This document shows, piece by piece, positions 23,218 through 37,600 of a DNA stretch of 64,000 nucleotides. Each line of letters begins with the position of its first letter. The first letter of the stretch is position 1. The notes under the pieces are model-generated. The model was not told the DNA's origin. It did not search any database and worked only from the letters and a program-made list of their open reading frames with translations. The stretch is from Sceloporus undulatus (Eukaryota; Chordata; Lepidosauria; Squamata; Phrynosomatidae): positions 125,445,946-125,509,945 of the forward strand of contig NC_056525.1 in assembly GCF_019175285.1 (NCBI RefSeq), read 5' to 3'. Position numbers and translations under genes: made by a program.

Positions 23218-25667
23218 CATAGAATCATAGAGTTGGAAGAGACCACTAGGGCCATCCAGTCCAACCCCCTGCCATGCAGGAAATCCAAATAAAAGCATCT
23301 CTGATGATGATTGCTTTCCATTGAGTGAGACTGCAAGAGTTTTTTTCCACATTGGTCAATGGTTTTTCACATGTTTCACAGCCAGTCCCAGCACAGAGAG
23401 TTCTGTGATGGGATGGAGGGGCTTTGGTGAGTGAGAGAGGAATGTTTTCAAAAAGGTAATTGAGAGCAGTCAGGCAATTGAGAGGTGACAGCTGGAAAAG
23501 TCAATGGGGAGTGAATGTGTACTGGCTGCCTGGGGCCAATCTTGTTCTCATCTAGTAGCAAAAAAACCAAAACAAAACCTTGCAGTGGCTGACAATTTTA
23601 TTTCCCAGTGGGATGTCTTAATATGTTAAGATACCTTTCCCCAAAATCTTTACACCCTTAATCTGAGTTACCCGGAGAAGAGCACTATCTTATGCTCTTA
23701 AATAATGGGCAAGCTGATAGAGAGTGAGATGCTTCTGCAAGTTATCTGGAACTTTAAAAGTAAACACCAGGATCATGAATCAGGCGCAGAAGAAAATAGG
23801 TAGCCAGGACAGCTCCTTCCAAATGGGTTGATTATGCTTGGCTATACAGTGCTACCTCGGGTTACGAAATTAATTCGTTCCGCCGTTCCGTTCGTAACCC
23901 GATAATTTCACAACCCGAAAAGGCTTTCCGTTACCGCTGGAAAGCCGCTAGCCGCGCTTTGCGTTTGAATTTCGCGCCGAAATAAATTTCGTAACCCGAA
24001 AAAAATATCGTATCCCGGAACAGTTTTTTCCAATCTAACTTTTTCATATCCCGGAAATTTCATAACGCGATCAATTCGTATCCCGGGGTACCACTGTACC
24101 TGATACAATTCTGCGGTCATATTGTGAGAAACAGATGATTTTGACATGGCTCCAAGTACAGCCCCATGTATAATACACTGGAGCAATCCAATCAGGCGGT
24201 TACAAGCATGAACCTTGGCCAGATCATCCCTGTCTACAAACAGATGTAAATGGCAAACCATCTACTGATATAAAAAGGCACTGCTATCCACTGAAATCAA
24301 AATCTAGTGTGCCTTTTTAGGGAATTTGTTGTTGCTGTGGTTGCATTCAATCATGCAAACCTCCATGTACAGTCCAAAGTGGTATAGCCCAAGCACAGGT
24401 TAACAACCTCTATGAGAAGTTTGGAAGAGAACCCTTTATTGTGAGAAGCATATCAAGGATAACAGGGTTTTTTTTTTACTACATGGACTACATTCTACAT
24501 TACATTTTTCTGTTGAATACTGTGCATTTTCTCCTATTCAAAACTTTGGGATATATAGTGATTTCACTACAGCCACTGCTTTACCTACTTAATACTATTT
24601 TGCAAGGAATATACTGTGCTCTTGAGGCAAATATCTTCAGTACATTGAAAGAGGAGAGGTACAGCATGAGCTGTGAAGAAACCTTGCTAAATTACTCATC
24701 CTCAACGACATTTCAAGACAACCTGTTGAGAGTTCATTAACTGTGACAAAATTTCTCAGCTGTAGTGTTAGACTGAGAATAAGATGACTACATACTTTTC
24801 CATTGATTTTTCTGCAAACATGCACAAACTGTCTCTGTATAAAGAAGCAAACTTTCCCTTTGCAAAGTGATGGACACATAATAGCAAGCAGAGAAGGGCA
24901 AGGTGATTGATTAAAACGACCAAACAACCCAGACAATGCATCCATTTTAACAGTCCAAGCAACAAAGCAGCCACACCATACTTTACTACATAAACTGTGC
25001 AAAAACAGTGCTCGCACATGTAAGATTTCTTAGGAGACTGACAGAAAATATCTCACCATCTCACATACAAGAAGAAGAAAAAATGTGTCCCTTCTTCTCA
25101 CACACAGGAATGAGACAAGTAAGCTGTAACATCCCTAAATAGAGGGCCTATGCAATTGCTACTGCTAGCCAACCCCCAAACCTATTTCTAAATGGAAAAT
25201 GTGGGCTGGAATTTAAGTGGAGACCAGATCAATAATGGAGCAAATTCTTGCCTATAAATATAAAGCTGCTATGATATGGATGGTTAATCAGCATCTCAGT
25301 TACCTTCCTGGAGGAGACTGTGGAAGAGCAGCAATCCCCACCATCATACTGACAATAGGCTCGGTTATTGATGGTGTCACACCAGCCGTCAGCCTGGAAA
25401 GGCTATAAAGAGAATGAAACAAGCATTCAGTAAGCAGAAAATGATTGGGGTGGCAAGGTGGAGGCAAAACCAATGATGATTTTTGTGGCATATTGAACAT
25501 GAAATATATATATATATATTGCAGCATTGTCTTTACGTAGACAGAAAAAACGACAATCCTCCAATCTCGCCTTTCCCTAAGCTATTCAATGAAACATGAA
25601 TCAATAAAGACATAGAGAATTAATTAGTATACCACACCAGAAGATAGAGACAGATATGCGCAGGGCC

Positions 25668-25712
<45 letters not shown>

Positions 25713-28700
25713 TGAAGCGAGACAGATATGAACTATAAAAAAGTGAGGCCCAAATGACCCCAAATAATGCTTCAGCTAACACAAAATAGTATGCCTTTAA
25801 AAAAAATTCTATTCTGAAAGAATCAGTTTGAAAGGCATGAGGTCAACTTCACAGCTTAGACTTCATAGTTAACAAGAGATTAGCATTCACTGCCTTGTTT
25901 ATGGACTGCTATACATATATTAGACATGTTCCAGCACACTGAACCTGAGCTTCAAACCACAAACAAAAACAAATGCTGCAAACCAATTCCAACAGATGTA
26001 ATATCACAGAAAGAAATGGACTGAAATGCTTCCCTGTTGTCAAGCATTCAAAATATATCTCCCAGATCACAATTTAGCTAGCAGAGGGGGAATGAAAGTG
26101 CCCACCATAGCAAAGGCTTCTTATAACGTAAATAAAAAAGCTAAACATAAGTATTCTAAGATATTAAAATATACATGCATTCAACAAAAACAACTCCCAA
26201 GGTCTGATCTGGTAGAAATTCACCCAACTATAACAACACAATCCAGTGGCATGTACAGCAGTCTTCATGTGATTGCGGCCTCAGACAACCATAACTCTCT
26301 TACTAGCTTAAGGCAAAGTTATAGCTAAGACATGATTACATGTACACATATGAAATCAGGTGGGAATATGGTTAGTGGCCTCACTAGGGTCAGTGTCCCA
26401 CAATGCAGTAACTCATGGTGTCACATATCCCCATTAACCTCCTCCCATACCACACCATCCTTAGTAACATTTTTGTACATAAATCATAACTCCCATATAT
26501 CACTGAATGTAATGGCAATAATTGTGACAAACAACTAGCAAAATTAAAAGTATACATTTCAATTGCAAAACCACATGCACAGCTTAAATGAATTCACATA
26601 CACTTAGTTTCATGTGGTTAGTGTGAAAATTTGCTATAAATTTTTTAAAGAATTTTTTAAAAGTGAAGACTATCAGAACTCTGTAAAATATGCAAATGTG
26701 CCAAATAGCCATACTAGACACATATGGCAGAATTCAGCTTTTTCTTTGACACTTAACTTGGCTTTGTTGTTTATGCTTTCTTTGAAAAATTACAGAGGAA
26801 TCAAAGAGTAATTTTCACTCCTGTAAGGTGGACAAGTATTATCATCATGATCACTATAATCTTCAAGATGCCAGCCACAGCTGCTGGCAAAACATTAGGA
26901 AGAAACTCTTCTAGAACATGGCCACATAGCCCCAAAACCCCACAAAAATCTATGGATGCTGGCCATGAAAGCCTTCGACTTCACACTATATCAGAGTTCA
27001 GTAGTTACTTTTTTAAACAATCCCACTCCAAAACCCACAGCCAATAGGGGCATTCTGGAAACTGAAGTCTAAAAAGTAATTTTTAAAAGCTCTGTACTCC
27101 ACGGGGATTATCAGACAAGGGACATCCTGGTCCTGTCCTATTCTTCCTGCAATTACGCAGGTAGGACTTTCAGATGAGATTCACGCTTATCCTGTCTGGG
27201 AAGCGCAAATGATACCAATTGCATGCAAGGCTTTCAGATGAAGTAGTACAGATCCTGTCATTATCCCACCATTAACCTGTCATTAAAACAACATTGGCCA
27301 GCATTTTGCAATAATGGAAGTTCACGTTAATGCAATGCTCCTATCATATCAACATAAGTTTATGCTGGATCTCATCAAAATGTTGGAAGCAAAGAGGGAT
27401 CAACACTTGTACAAAGTGAAGAGAGAGGGGTGTATGGAAAATGCCTGCCCTTTCTTTTCACTGTGTCTTTCTTGGGTCTCTGTACTCAAACCTTTTACTC
27501 CCTTCTTACTTGAAGATGCCATTTGCCCCTTCTCTCAAGATATTAGTCTGGAACAACCCAACAATTGATGCTACCTTATACCCACACGAGAACCAAGTAT
27601 AGGACACATTCTTTTGTCTATCTCATCTTGAAATGGTATCTTAAGATGGATTTCTTAAGATAATAAATATGTTTTTGCCTTTACCTTACAAGAGCTTTCA
27701 GAATGTTTTCTCTTGTTTCTATCACAAGCTCATGTTCCACTAGCTCCACTGCACTTTGTTTAATATTGATACCAAATATTCCTACATGTCATCAACCCCA
27801 GATACTTTTCCAATGCATCCTTCACTCCCTCCTGAGCTTTTAAAAACAAGAGTAGAGATTTTAAGTGCGCAGAGATAGCTCAAGCCAGGGCAAGTGGGTA
27901 TGCTTTAATTCCCAAACTGCAACCAGACAACTTCAGTGCATGGCTCTACAGAACTGGGACTCAAATGGAAGAGGAAGGAATTTCCAATGCTTTGAAGATA
28001 AATATGTCATCCCAAGCAGACACTGCAAGATGGGATAAAAGAAACTGTTGGTCAAAGGGGCTTATAATTCAGTGCTTGGTGGGTGCTCAGCTTATACATG
28101 TGAAAAATGAAATATTTGCTAAGGATATGATTCAGTCCTTAAAGGATCAATATGGACAGAAAGACAGGATCAAGCTGAGCTGTATAATACAGATACCAAA
28201 TGTTCCTACACAAAGGTCCATCAGGAACAACATTCTAGCAGCTATCCACCAAGTTTATAAGACAAAGAAAAAGGCAGCTTCTCGTGCTTGTCTTCTATCT
28301 GTTCAACACAGAAGTGTACAATGAGATGTTATGGTTGATAGTCAGAGATAGACAAAAGTAGCCTTTCATTACATATAAGAGAGGTTATCCTAGCCTCTTG
28401 TGCTATTGGCGTCTACATGTGCTCTGTGAAGCAGTTCATTCTGTTGCCAAAAACTGTCTATATTTGACTCAAATAAAATAAATGTCAATGAAATATCACA
28501 TAATTAGGGACATGCCCCATAGTCGTGGACAACTATGAAAACTCAATGGCAGTGATGGCAAACCTTTTAGAGAGTAAGCGCCCAAACTCAGTGGCAGTCG
28601 GCACCAGGTGTCACCCGCTGTCTGGGGGCGGGGAATTCCACCTTCTGGAGCCAGGACATCCCTTTTCGGGGGGGGGGGGGCCCCAAGGCATACCCTCCCA

Positions 28701-31700
28701 GCATCGGGCTAGTAATAGCAACCCCCCCCCCCTTGACAAGAAAACTCCATGATAGTTTCACTTTAGGGTCGCCATAAGTCGGAAACAACTTGAAGGCACC
28801 ACATACACAAGCCACACTCTCTCAGCCTCAAGGGATGGCAAGGGCAACCCCCCTCCACTCCTTCCTCTGCCCTCCCATGCCTTTAACAAGCTCTGGGAGT
28901 CAGTTAAAGGCACAGGAGGAGGGGGAAGGAACAGGTGCATGCCTGCTCCTTCTTTCCCCTTCCTTTGCTTTTAACTGGCTCTGCCTTTAACTGGCTCAGT
29001 TGAAGGAATGGGAGGGCAGGGAAGAGGAGGAGTCAGCGCACATGCCAGCAGAGAGAGCTCCACATGCCACAGAAAGCACATGTGCCATAGGTTCACCACC
29101 ACTGCTCTATGATGTGTCTCAAACAGCCTTACTTTTATGAATACCCAGCCTATGCTGGATGTCCATTAGAAAGAACAGACAAATACTGGTGAAAGCTAGC
29201 TACTTCATTTCTTTCAGTGCACTGTACGTTTGGATACTAATTCAACTATAAATTCTCTGACCCTTCTTTAGTTGCAGGTGGAAAGAGAGATTTTATCTAT
29301 TAAAATGCATTTGGTAGACTCGGACAAAAGCAGTGTTTGGGATTACGGGGCTCATTTTCACTGGTCAGAACACTCCAGGCTGATCCTGGAATATTCTGGC
29401 CCCAGAGCTGCTCTGAATTCTCCTCATTGCCTCTGCACTCTGTAGCAGCACTGGATGGCTCTCTACACAGACCACTGGCACAAGGTCAGAAACAAGGTGC
29501 CTAGTATCAATCACAAGTGGAACAACTCATGCCAGCGGCAGTGGAACTGGGCAGCATACTGGGACACGAGTGCAAACAGCTGCCTGGTGTTGTTACGGCA
29601 TGCTCCAGGTTTGTCTGGGAAATCTAGAGCAAGAGATAAGTCTTTTTAATCTGTTTTAAGGCAGGAATGGGTGGATTTGCAGCAGACTACAGTCTGCACT
29701 GAAATCAGGGTTTTGGATGTACGTCGTGAAGACAGGGCATTGTGAGGGAGGGGATAAACCAGTTTAAATGGGCTGTGTAGACATGCTCACTGCCAATATG
29801 AATAGAACTACACTACCTGGATTGCAAGTGGACCTGCTAAATTATCATGGCATCCCTATTCATAATGCTACAATAAACCCTGATAATTTCTGCATTTATT
29901 TAAATGAGATGGACTAATGTTTTGATGCAGTATACCTATGTGACCTGAGGGCAACAACAATAATACTCCCCATCTGCTAATTCCCTAAAGGGCAGCAGAC
30001 AAGGAAAATAACCAGCATAGGCAGTTCCCCATCCCCGTGAAATACATATTGGCACTTCACTGACAAAACTAGAAATACGTTTGTTTGAAAATCTAGTTTA
30101 TTTACAATTATTGAAAACAATTTCCTGTTGCCCCAGATGCTAGTGTAAAATGACTTCCAGATCAGCATCTGTGAAGAGGAGATACTTGGGAAGGGGAGAA
30201 GAGTTTGTCCTCACACTGGATATACACAACCACTAATTGCTTGCCTCCCAACCACTTCAAGCTGCCAAAAACAGAGGCCAAAACAAACACAGATTCCTAT
30301 GACAACTCTCAGGAAACATGACAGCTCATGTCAAAAGTTTTCTTGACAATTTCTAAAAAAATAATTTAAAAAGATAGGAAAAAAATAATAAAAAAGGCTG
30401 ACTAACGGGATTAACTGCTTGGAAGAGCCTAAAGCATGTTGGAGAGAATGGGTTCCAGACAATTTATAACCACAACTTAACAGTCAACTATCATCATCAG
30501 TGTAATGTGAACACTATCCTGAAAGGCCATTTTCAGTGAAAACTAACCAGAAGCTGTTCTCTCCAGCTAGCTATTCCAGCTGTAAAATATATCCAAACTA
30601 AAATAAATTCGCATTTAACCTCCAAGTACAACTTCTGTAATGTAATATCTATTGCAAGAAGGCCATTTCAAGGGGCAAATCTCAAATATATGTGTGTTAT
30701 TTAGTTATAGCAAATACAGCAAGATCTTCAGCTTAGCGACACAGATAAACAATATTAAAAGGACACAGTACATTGTTCCAGGATTCAGAGAGTGTTATCT
30801 ACTATTTTCCTGGGCAGAAATATTTGTCTAAATCTGTCCCAAACATTTGACTGATCTCTCCTTTCTATACTTAAACCTATATTCATGAAAACAAGCTACT
30901 AAAATGTGGGATAGACAATGCAACTGTTAGGTGGATTTGTAGTTGGTTAACCAGCCAAATCCAAAGGGAGCTCAGCAATGGCTCTTCTTCATCCTGGAGA
31001 GAAGTGACCAGTGGAGTGCCACAGGGCTCTGTCCTAGGCCCAGTGTTATTCAACATCTCCATCAATTACTCTGATGCAGGAATAGAGGGCATGCTTATAA
31101 AATGTGTAAATGACACCAAATTAGAGTGAATAGCTAATACCCCAGAGGACAGGATCAAAATTCAAAATGACCTGAACAGAATAAAAATCTGGGCCAAAAC
31201 TAACCAATGAATTTCAACAGGGAGAAATATAAGGTACTGGATTTAGGCAGAAAAAAATTAAATGCCCAGATATAGGCTGGGCGACACTTGGCTTAACAAG
31301 ACTACATGTGAAAAGGATCAAGGAATCCTAGTACACCACAAGTTGAACATAAGTCAACAGTGTGATGCGCCAGCTAAAAAAGCCAATGCGATTCTAGGCT
31401 GCATCAATAGAAGTATTGTGTCTAGATCAAGGGAAGTAATAATGCCATTCTATTCTGCTTTGGGCAGGTCTCATCTAGAACACTTTTTCCAGTTTTGGGC
31501 AGTACAATTCAAAATGGTGAAGGATCTGGAAACCATGCCTTATGAGGAGAGACTTAGGGAGCTCATTATGTTTAACCTGAGGAAGAGGAGATTAAGGGGT
31601 AACATGATAGCCCTGTTCAAAACTTTGAAGGATTGCCATGCTGAGGATAGAGCAAGCTTGTTTAATGCTGCTTTAGAGACTAGGATACAGAGCAATAGAT

Positions 31701-34593
31701 GCAATCTACGGGAAAAGATATTCCACCTAAATATTATTTCTGGGTGGTCTGTATCCCGCCTGAATTACAAAAAGGCCTCATTCCTAAAAGCAACCTTTTT
31801 GCCATTCAGGTAGCTTACAGTCCCATATCCCTTTGTGAAAATCCTTCATGTTTCTTGCTGTCATGCTACATGTATTAATCTTTCCACTTGTGGATCCAGG
31901 GCCCAGCTTAGTCTATTTCAGGTTCCCCTTCAATTAGCATTCATCCCAGAGGCTGAGTACACAGTAGAAGAAAACCTGGCTCAAAGACTTTGAAAGGAAG
32001 CTCAGAAAAACACAGACTGAGTAGCTCTAATTCACCTCTTGGCAGTTTACAAAATAAGTGTACAGTAGTAAATACCAACTGTCACCACATGATGGTGCAT
32101 TCAAATAATGTACTGACTGCAGTACATAATCTCTGCATGACAGCTTTAGTACCAACAGGGTCTCATTCTATTTTTTTAAATGTGGGGATGAGTGATTATG
32201 TAAACCCAGTAATAAGATTATTCTTTTTGAGTTTGCTGTTCCATAATGAAATATAGTGAATGAGTGAAAATATGAACTGAAGAAGAAATCTGTGGTGTTA
32301 AAAACATTTACAGCCAATATGCTTTTCTGCTTATGTGTTCCTATCTGGGCTGCCAATTTCTGGTTTCGTCCAGTGCTGCTGATCACTTGTGTCGTTTTAC
32401 ACTAACCTCTTTCCGCACAGACAGTATCAAATGTCAATATACTCTTAAACACGTTACAATTCCTTGTACATGGATGACTGCTAAATTAGCACCAATTCAA
32501 AGCGGAATGTTAATGGCATTCAGACATGTTAAGAAACAAAATTTTAATCTCTATTTCTGAGATACTGAAATTGTCAGTTTGGGTAGAATTAAACTCTTAC
32601 ACAGATCCTACATAAAAGATATCTTCCTGCATGGACTGGATGACCCTTGTGGTCTCTTCCAACTCTATGATTCTATGATTCTATGCTTTACATAGAAATT
32701 TACTGATTGGGAAACTAAGGCCTGTTACAGATTGCCAAAATAAAGCTGCTTCGGGTCTCTTTGGAGGTATGCTATTTAAATGATGCATGGGTCCTAAGAG
32801 TCCGGAGGTCACACCAAAGCCACACTCCATTCCTAAGCACTGGAATGCAGCTTTTGGTGCAGCTTCCGGATTCTTAGGATGCATGCATCATTTAAATAGC
32901 ATACCTCCAAAGAGACCCGAAGCAGCTTTATTTTGGCAGTCTGTAACAGTGAGCTCGAAGACAAAGTGCAAAAAAAGATGTACAGTATAACAACAATAGA
33001 GGGAGATAGGAGAAACAGATGGAAGCATGATGAAAATCATAGAATCATGGAGTTGGAAGAGACCACAAGGGCCATCCAGTCCAACTCTCTGCCATGCAAG
33101 AATTCACAATCAAAGTGTCAGAACCAATTAAGATAAATAAATAATAAATAAAATTTTTATTTATATACCGCCCTTCCATTGATCAGGGCGGTGAACACAA
33201 CGATAAAATACAGTACAGGCAGAGTTATAAAATACATGGATACAAAATTAAAAACAACTTAAAACCCCGATCAGCCATCCGTCTTGCCGACAAGATCAAG
33301 TATAATATTAGACATATCCAGTTATTTAATATTCCCTTCATGTATTCAGCTCATATATGATCACTGTTTTATGTTTAATATATATATATATATATTGATC
33401 TAGATAGTTCTGCGTGTTGAGACTTTGCATAGTGTTGGGGGTTGGAAAAATAAGGTGGAATATTAAGGGTGAGGTTTGGCTTGGTGTGACTGAAAATCAA
33501 CTGTGCTTTTGTGTGTCTTTTTAGGCTTTTTCAGGTTTTAAATCCCGTTTTAAATCCTGTTTCTGCATGGGATGCCTCCTGTGTGATAAACTCATATGAT
33601 AGTTATGGTGGTGTGAGAAACTTTTTTGTGCAGAATGGAGATCCTAGTTTCTTTTGTCTGACTGCCACCACATCCGCTCTAACCAATTTTGCAGGTTTCT
33701 GAACTTCTGCAAAACCTGCTTGAGCTTATACATGGGCAGGATGAATACACACACTATGGGCAATGATGGTAACTATATTATCTTTCTCTTTCGGGTAACC
33801 TGGGGTTTTCTGTGTCAAGACTTAGACTTGAGTATGCCTTGTATCCTGCTTTCCAGTTAACTGAAAATGTGGGGAGTAGGATAACATTATATGAGGGTCC
33901 TGGGTGCTGCATCTCCCCCTTTTCATTGCCACATCCCAATTTATTTGTAAGAAAAAACCCTTAAAATAGCCAATATCACTTTGAAGTCTTGGGGGATTAT
34001 TATGGGTACCATTTTACCCAGCTTGGGGGGCTTCTCCCATCTTGAATCAAGTCCATACATGTTTTTATTTTTTAAATCAAAAACTAGGAAACAATGGCTA
34101 TATGAATGTAAACCAGGTGGAAATGAGCTGAAAAAGTTTAATAATCCTCCCAACCATATTTAATGAACATATATTGGGGGAGGGACTCTTGTAGGTGCAC
34201 ACGCAGCCTTCTGAGTTTTGCAGGCTCATATGTTCCAGCATTTCACTGATGAAAGAGAGGACATTTGTGACCAAGCAACCTCAGTGTGGTCCAGATGGTA
34301 AATGTTTTTAAAGAGGAAGGGCACACAAGATGGAAGAAATTGCAGCAGTTTGCTTTTGTTTGAGTCTCCTGGGAAGGAAAGGATTCTCCCCCCCCCCCCT
34401 TTCTGCTGAGTTAATTGAGTCCACACTACTTTTGCATGTTGAACTCAGCTTCCAGAAACTGACATAAGCTTTAGACAAGGGAGGAAAGTGGAGGAGGAGA
34501 ATGAAACTGGCACAGGTTAATACACACAGGTGTATTTGTATTTTACCTCTGCTGTAACCCACCTCAATCCTCAATAGGGAGAGGTGGGATGTA

Positions 34594-34641
<48 letters not shown>

Positions 34642-37600
34642 TATTATTATTATTAGGATCTGAAAACATTGGTAAATTGTGTGCCAAATCAAGACAATTG
34701 GATGGTTTGTAGGGCAAGGAATTGTGCAATAGAGCACTGTACTCTACTTGCTTGATATAGGACCTTAGACAAATCATCCTTAAATCATTTTGACTGCAAA
34801 AAAAAGCCAGATTTTCAGACTGCAGTAAAATAATGTCACTGAAAAAGAATTGTTTTCACCCCTCAAAAGCCCTAAATTAGAAGAACGGTAGTTGATATAC
34901 AGTACATCCAAGTTACACAGTGTGGAGAACCAAGAGTCAGCAACCCTGAAGCATGCATGAGATGCCTACCACTTTTTGCCTCATGTCCCTTTTCCAAAAG
35001 AGCTTGTAAAAAGCACAGCTAGTAGACCACAAGTTGAACATGAGTCAACAGTGCGATGCGGCAGCTAACAAGGCCAATGCGATTTTAGGCTGCATCAATA
35101 GAAGTATAGTGTCTAGATCAAGGGAAGTAATAGTGCCACTCTATTCTGCTTTGGTCAGGCCCCACCTGGAATATTGTGTCCAGTTCTGGGCGCCACAATT
35201 CAAAAAGGACATTGAGAAACTGGAGTGTGTCCAAAGGAGGGCGACTAAAATGGTGAAAGGTCTGGAAACCATGCCCTATGAGGAACGCCTTAGGGAGCTG
35301 GGGATGTTTAGCCTGGAGAAAAGAAGGTTAAGAGGTGATATGATAGCCCTGTTTAAATATTTGAAGGGATGTCATATTGAGGAGGGAGCAAGCTTGTTTT
35401 CTGCTGCTCCAGAGACTAGGACCAGTAGCAATGGATGCAAGCTACAGGAAAAGAGATTCCACCTGAACATTAGGAGGAACTTCCTGACAGTAAGGGCTGT
35501 TGGACAGTGGAACACACTTCCTAGGAGTGTAGTGGAGTCTCCTTCCTTAGAGGTCTTCAAACAGAGGCTGGATGGCCATCTGTCGGGGATGCTTTGATCT
35601 CAATTTCCTGCATGGCAGGGGGTTGGACTGGATGGCCCTTGCGGTCTCTTCCAACTCTATGATTCTATGATTCTATTTACAGGAGTAATAACACCTTTTA
35701 AAAATGGTATGCATCTTCCTGCTTTGTTAACAAGCAGATTAACAACTTTTCAGGGGGTTTCCAGGCAATTCAATCTGTTTAACCAAAGCAGGTAGGTAGA
35801 TGCTTTCCATCGAGAGGGGGGAATCTTAAAGGTGATGAGCATTTGCCTTTTTCTTGCAGTGGGTGCAGAGAAAGTGACACTTAAATGTGTGGCTGTGCAA
35901 GCCTTTGGTGCATTTGGGGACAGTATGCCTCATCAAACTTCACAAGCTGACCTATTTTCTAATAAGGCCAAATTTAAACAAAGGCTTTCAGCAATGTAAA
36001 ACAAAAATCTCAAAATACAGATGGGTGACTAAATCTCATTAGCTCTTCTTTTAGTAAATTTAATGTTTTGTTAAAATCTTTGAATTCCTGTCCAAAATCT
36101 TTAATGGATTTGGGACACTGCAACAAGGAATTTAATTAATTTAATTAATTAATTAATTAATTAATTAATTTGTTTTATTTATATACCGCTATTCCAAAGA
36201 TCATAGCGGTGAACAGCAAGTAAGCTAATTAGCAAGTAAGCTAATTTGCCCCCAACAGTCTGGGTACTCATTTTAGCTCCCTCCTCGGAAGGATGCAAGC
36301 CTGAGTCGAGCTTGGGCCCTTTTGCTGGTCTTGAACTCACAACCTTGTGGTTTCAAGTGAATGGCTGCAGTACAGGCATTTAACCACTGTGCCACCAGTA
36401 GAAGCCATATCTTAACCAATTACACTATAAAATGTCTTCTTCAGATACCTCTTTATTTTCTAATTTATTTCCAACTCACATCCAGGTTTTCCAGTTTCCA
36501 CCAAATCAGTTTTGTGACACAGGGCAACTCCTTCAGGGCCAAGATCTATATTCTAAAAATGGCACCACCATTTTTAGACTATAAAACTAAACATTCAGTG
36601 TTGCGCAGGTATGGGGCAGATTTCTCTAGGATATGGCCCTATAAATTTTTAAAAAACAAACAAACAAACCAGTTGATTAGAGATTGACTTCAGAATATCC
36701 CTGCTGCTTAGAATATCTGAATATGAATTTTCTTTTCAAGTAAAACATCATATACAACTATAAAATCATTTTGGTCTGAGTTATGTAGCCCCAGGTACAG
36801 TATCTCTAAATCAAAAGATGTGGAATCAAATTTGAGGACACAACCAGAGACCTATGGCCCTGGTAATTACCAACGAGGTAAATTCATATGGCTACTGTAA
36901 AATAACGCAGGGTTGGGAGGGTATGTATGTCACTGTACTTCTTGCAAAACAAATGTAGTTACTTTCGTACTTAGCAAGATATTGGGAAGGGCCAAAAGAA
37001 ATTTCTTTCCAAGATGGATTTGGATAATATGTCTATAGCTGGCTACTTCTGGTCTAGTTACCTGTTCCAAGTCTTTGGAATGGAGAGGCAAAGCCAACCT
37101 GCTCATCCAATTAAGAGTCAGGCAAAAACCAAAACAAAACACTAACTACTAGACTAGATCAGAAACTGTCAACAGCGTGTGAACTGATTCCCGGTGGTTT
37201 CGTCTCATTCTTCTTCAGCAGAGTGCTTCCAGGTCATTCTGTACTCTTGCTATCTCCCCACCACCACTTTAGCTATTTTTGCCATCTGTTTTTCTCATGA
37301 TAGCACAGGGACAAACTGCCCTAGGAACCTCTGTAATATACAGCCGACTGTACCACAAACTGAGCTTTCCAAATTCCTTATTCTTTCCCCTCTTGTGCAC
37401 CCTTCCTGTTGAGTTTATATATGGCTTATTCTTTGCCATACTCTACTCTTGGCAAAGTGTAAGAATAGAAATCTTCATATATATTTTTTATCCTTGCATA
37501 CAGAACAAAAGGTTTCTGTTGTTTTATGCTCCTGTGGGAGAAATCAAATGCTACTGTACAGTTCTTTAGAGGTGTCTGAATTCTGGAAAGTCTTTCAGGG

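Noticed and set aside
24637-25017. Cysteine-rich minus-strand frame next to a PAPPA exon
   Set aside because: Cysteine spacing does not fit a sushi or LNR module, no acceptor or donor sites bound it, and the neighbouring PAPPA exons already join in phase without it.
25657-25723. Functional U6 snRNA gene
   Set aside because: The 3' half is missing and no TATA/PSE-type promoter is visible; the flanking duplication marks it as a retropseudogene.
31262-31813. 183-residue host protein
   Set aside because: The frame is a CR1 reverse-transcriptase C-terminus with an internal loss and runs past its end into unrelated sequence.
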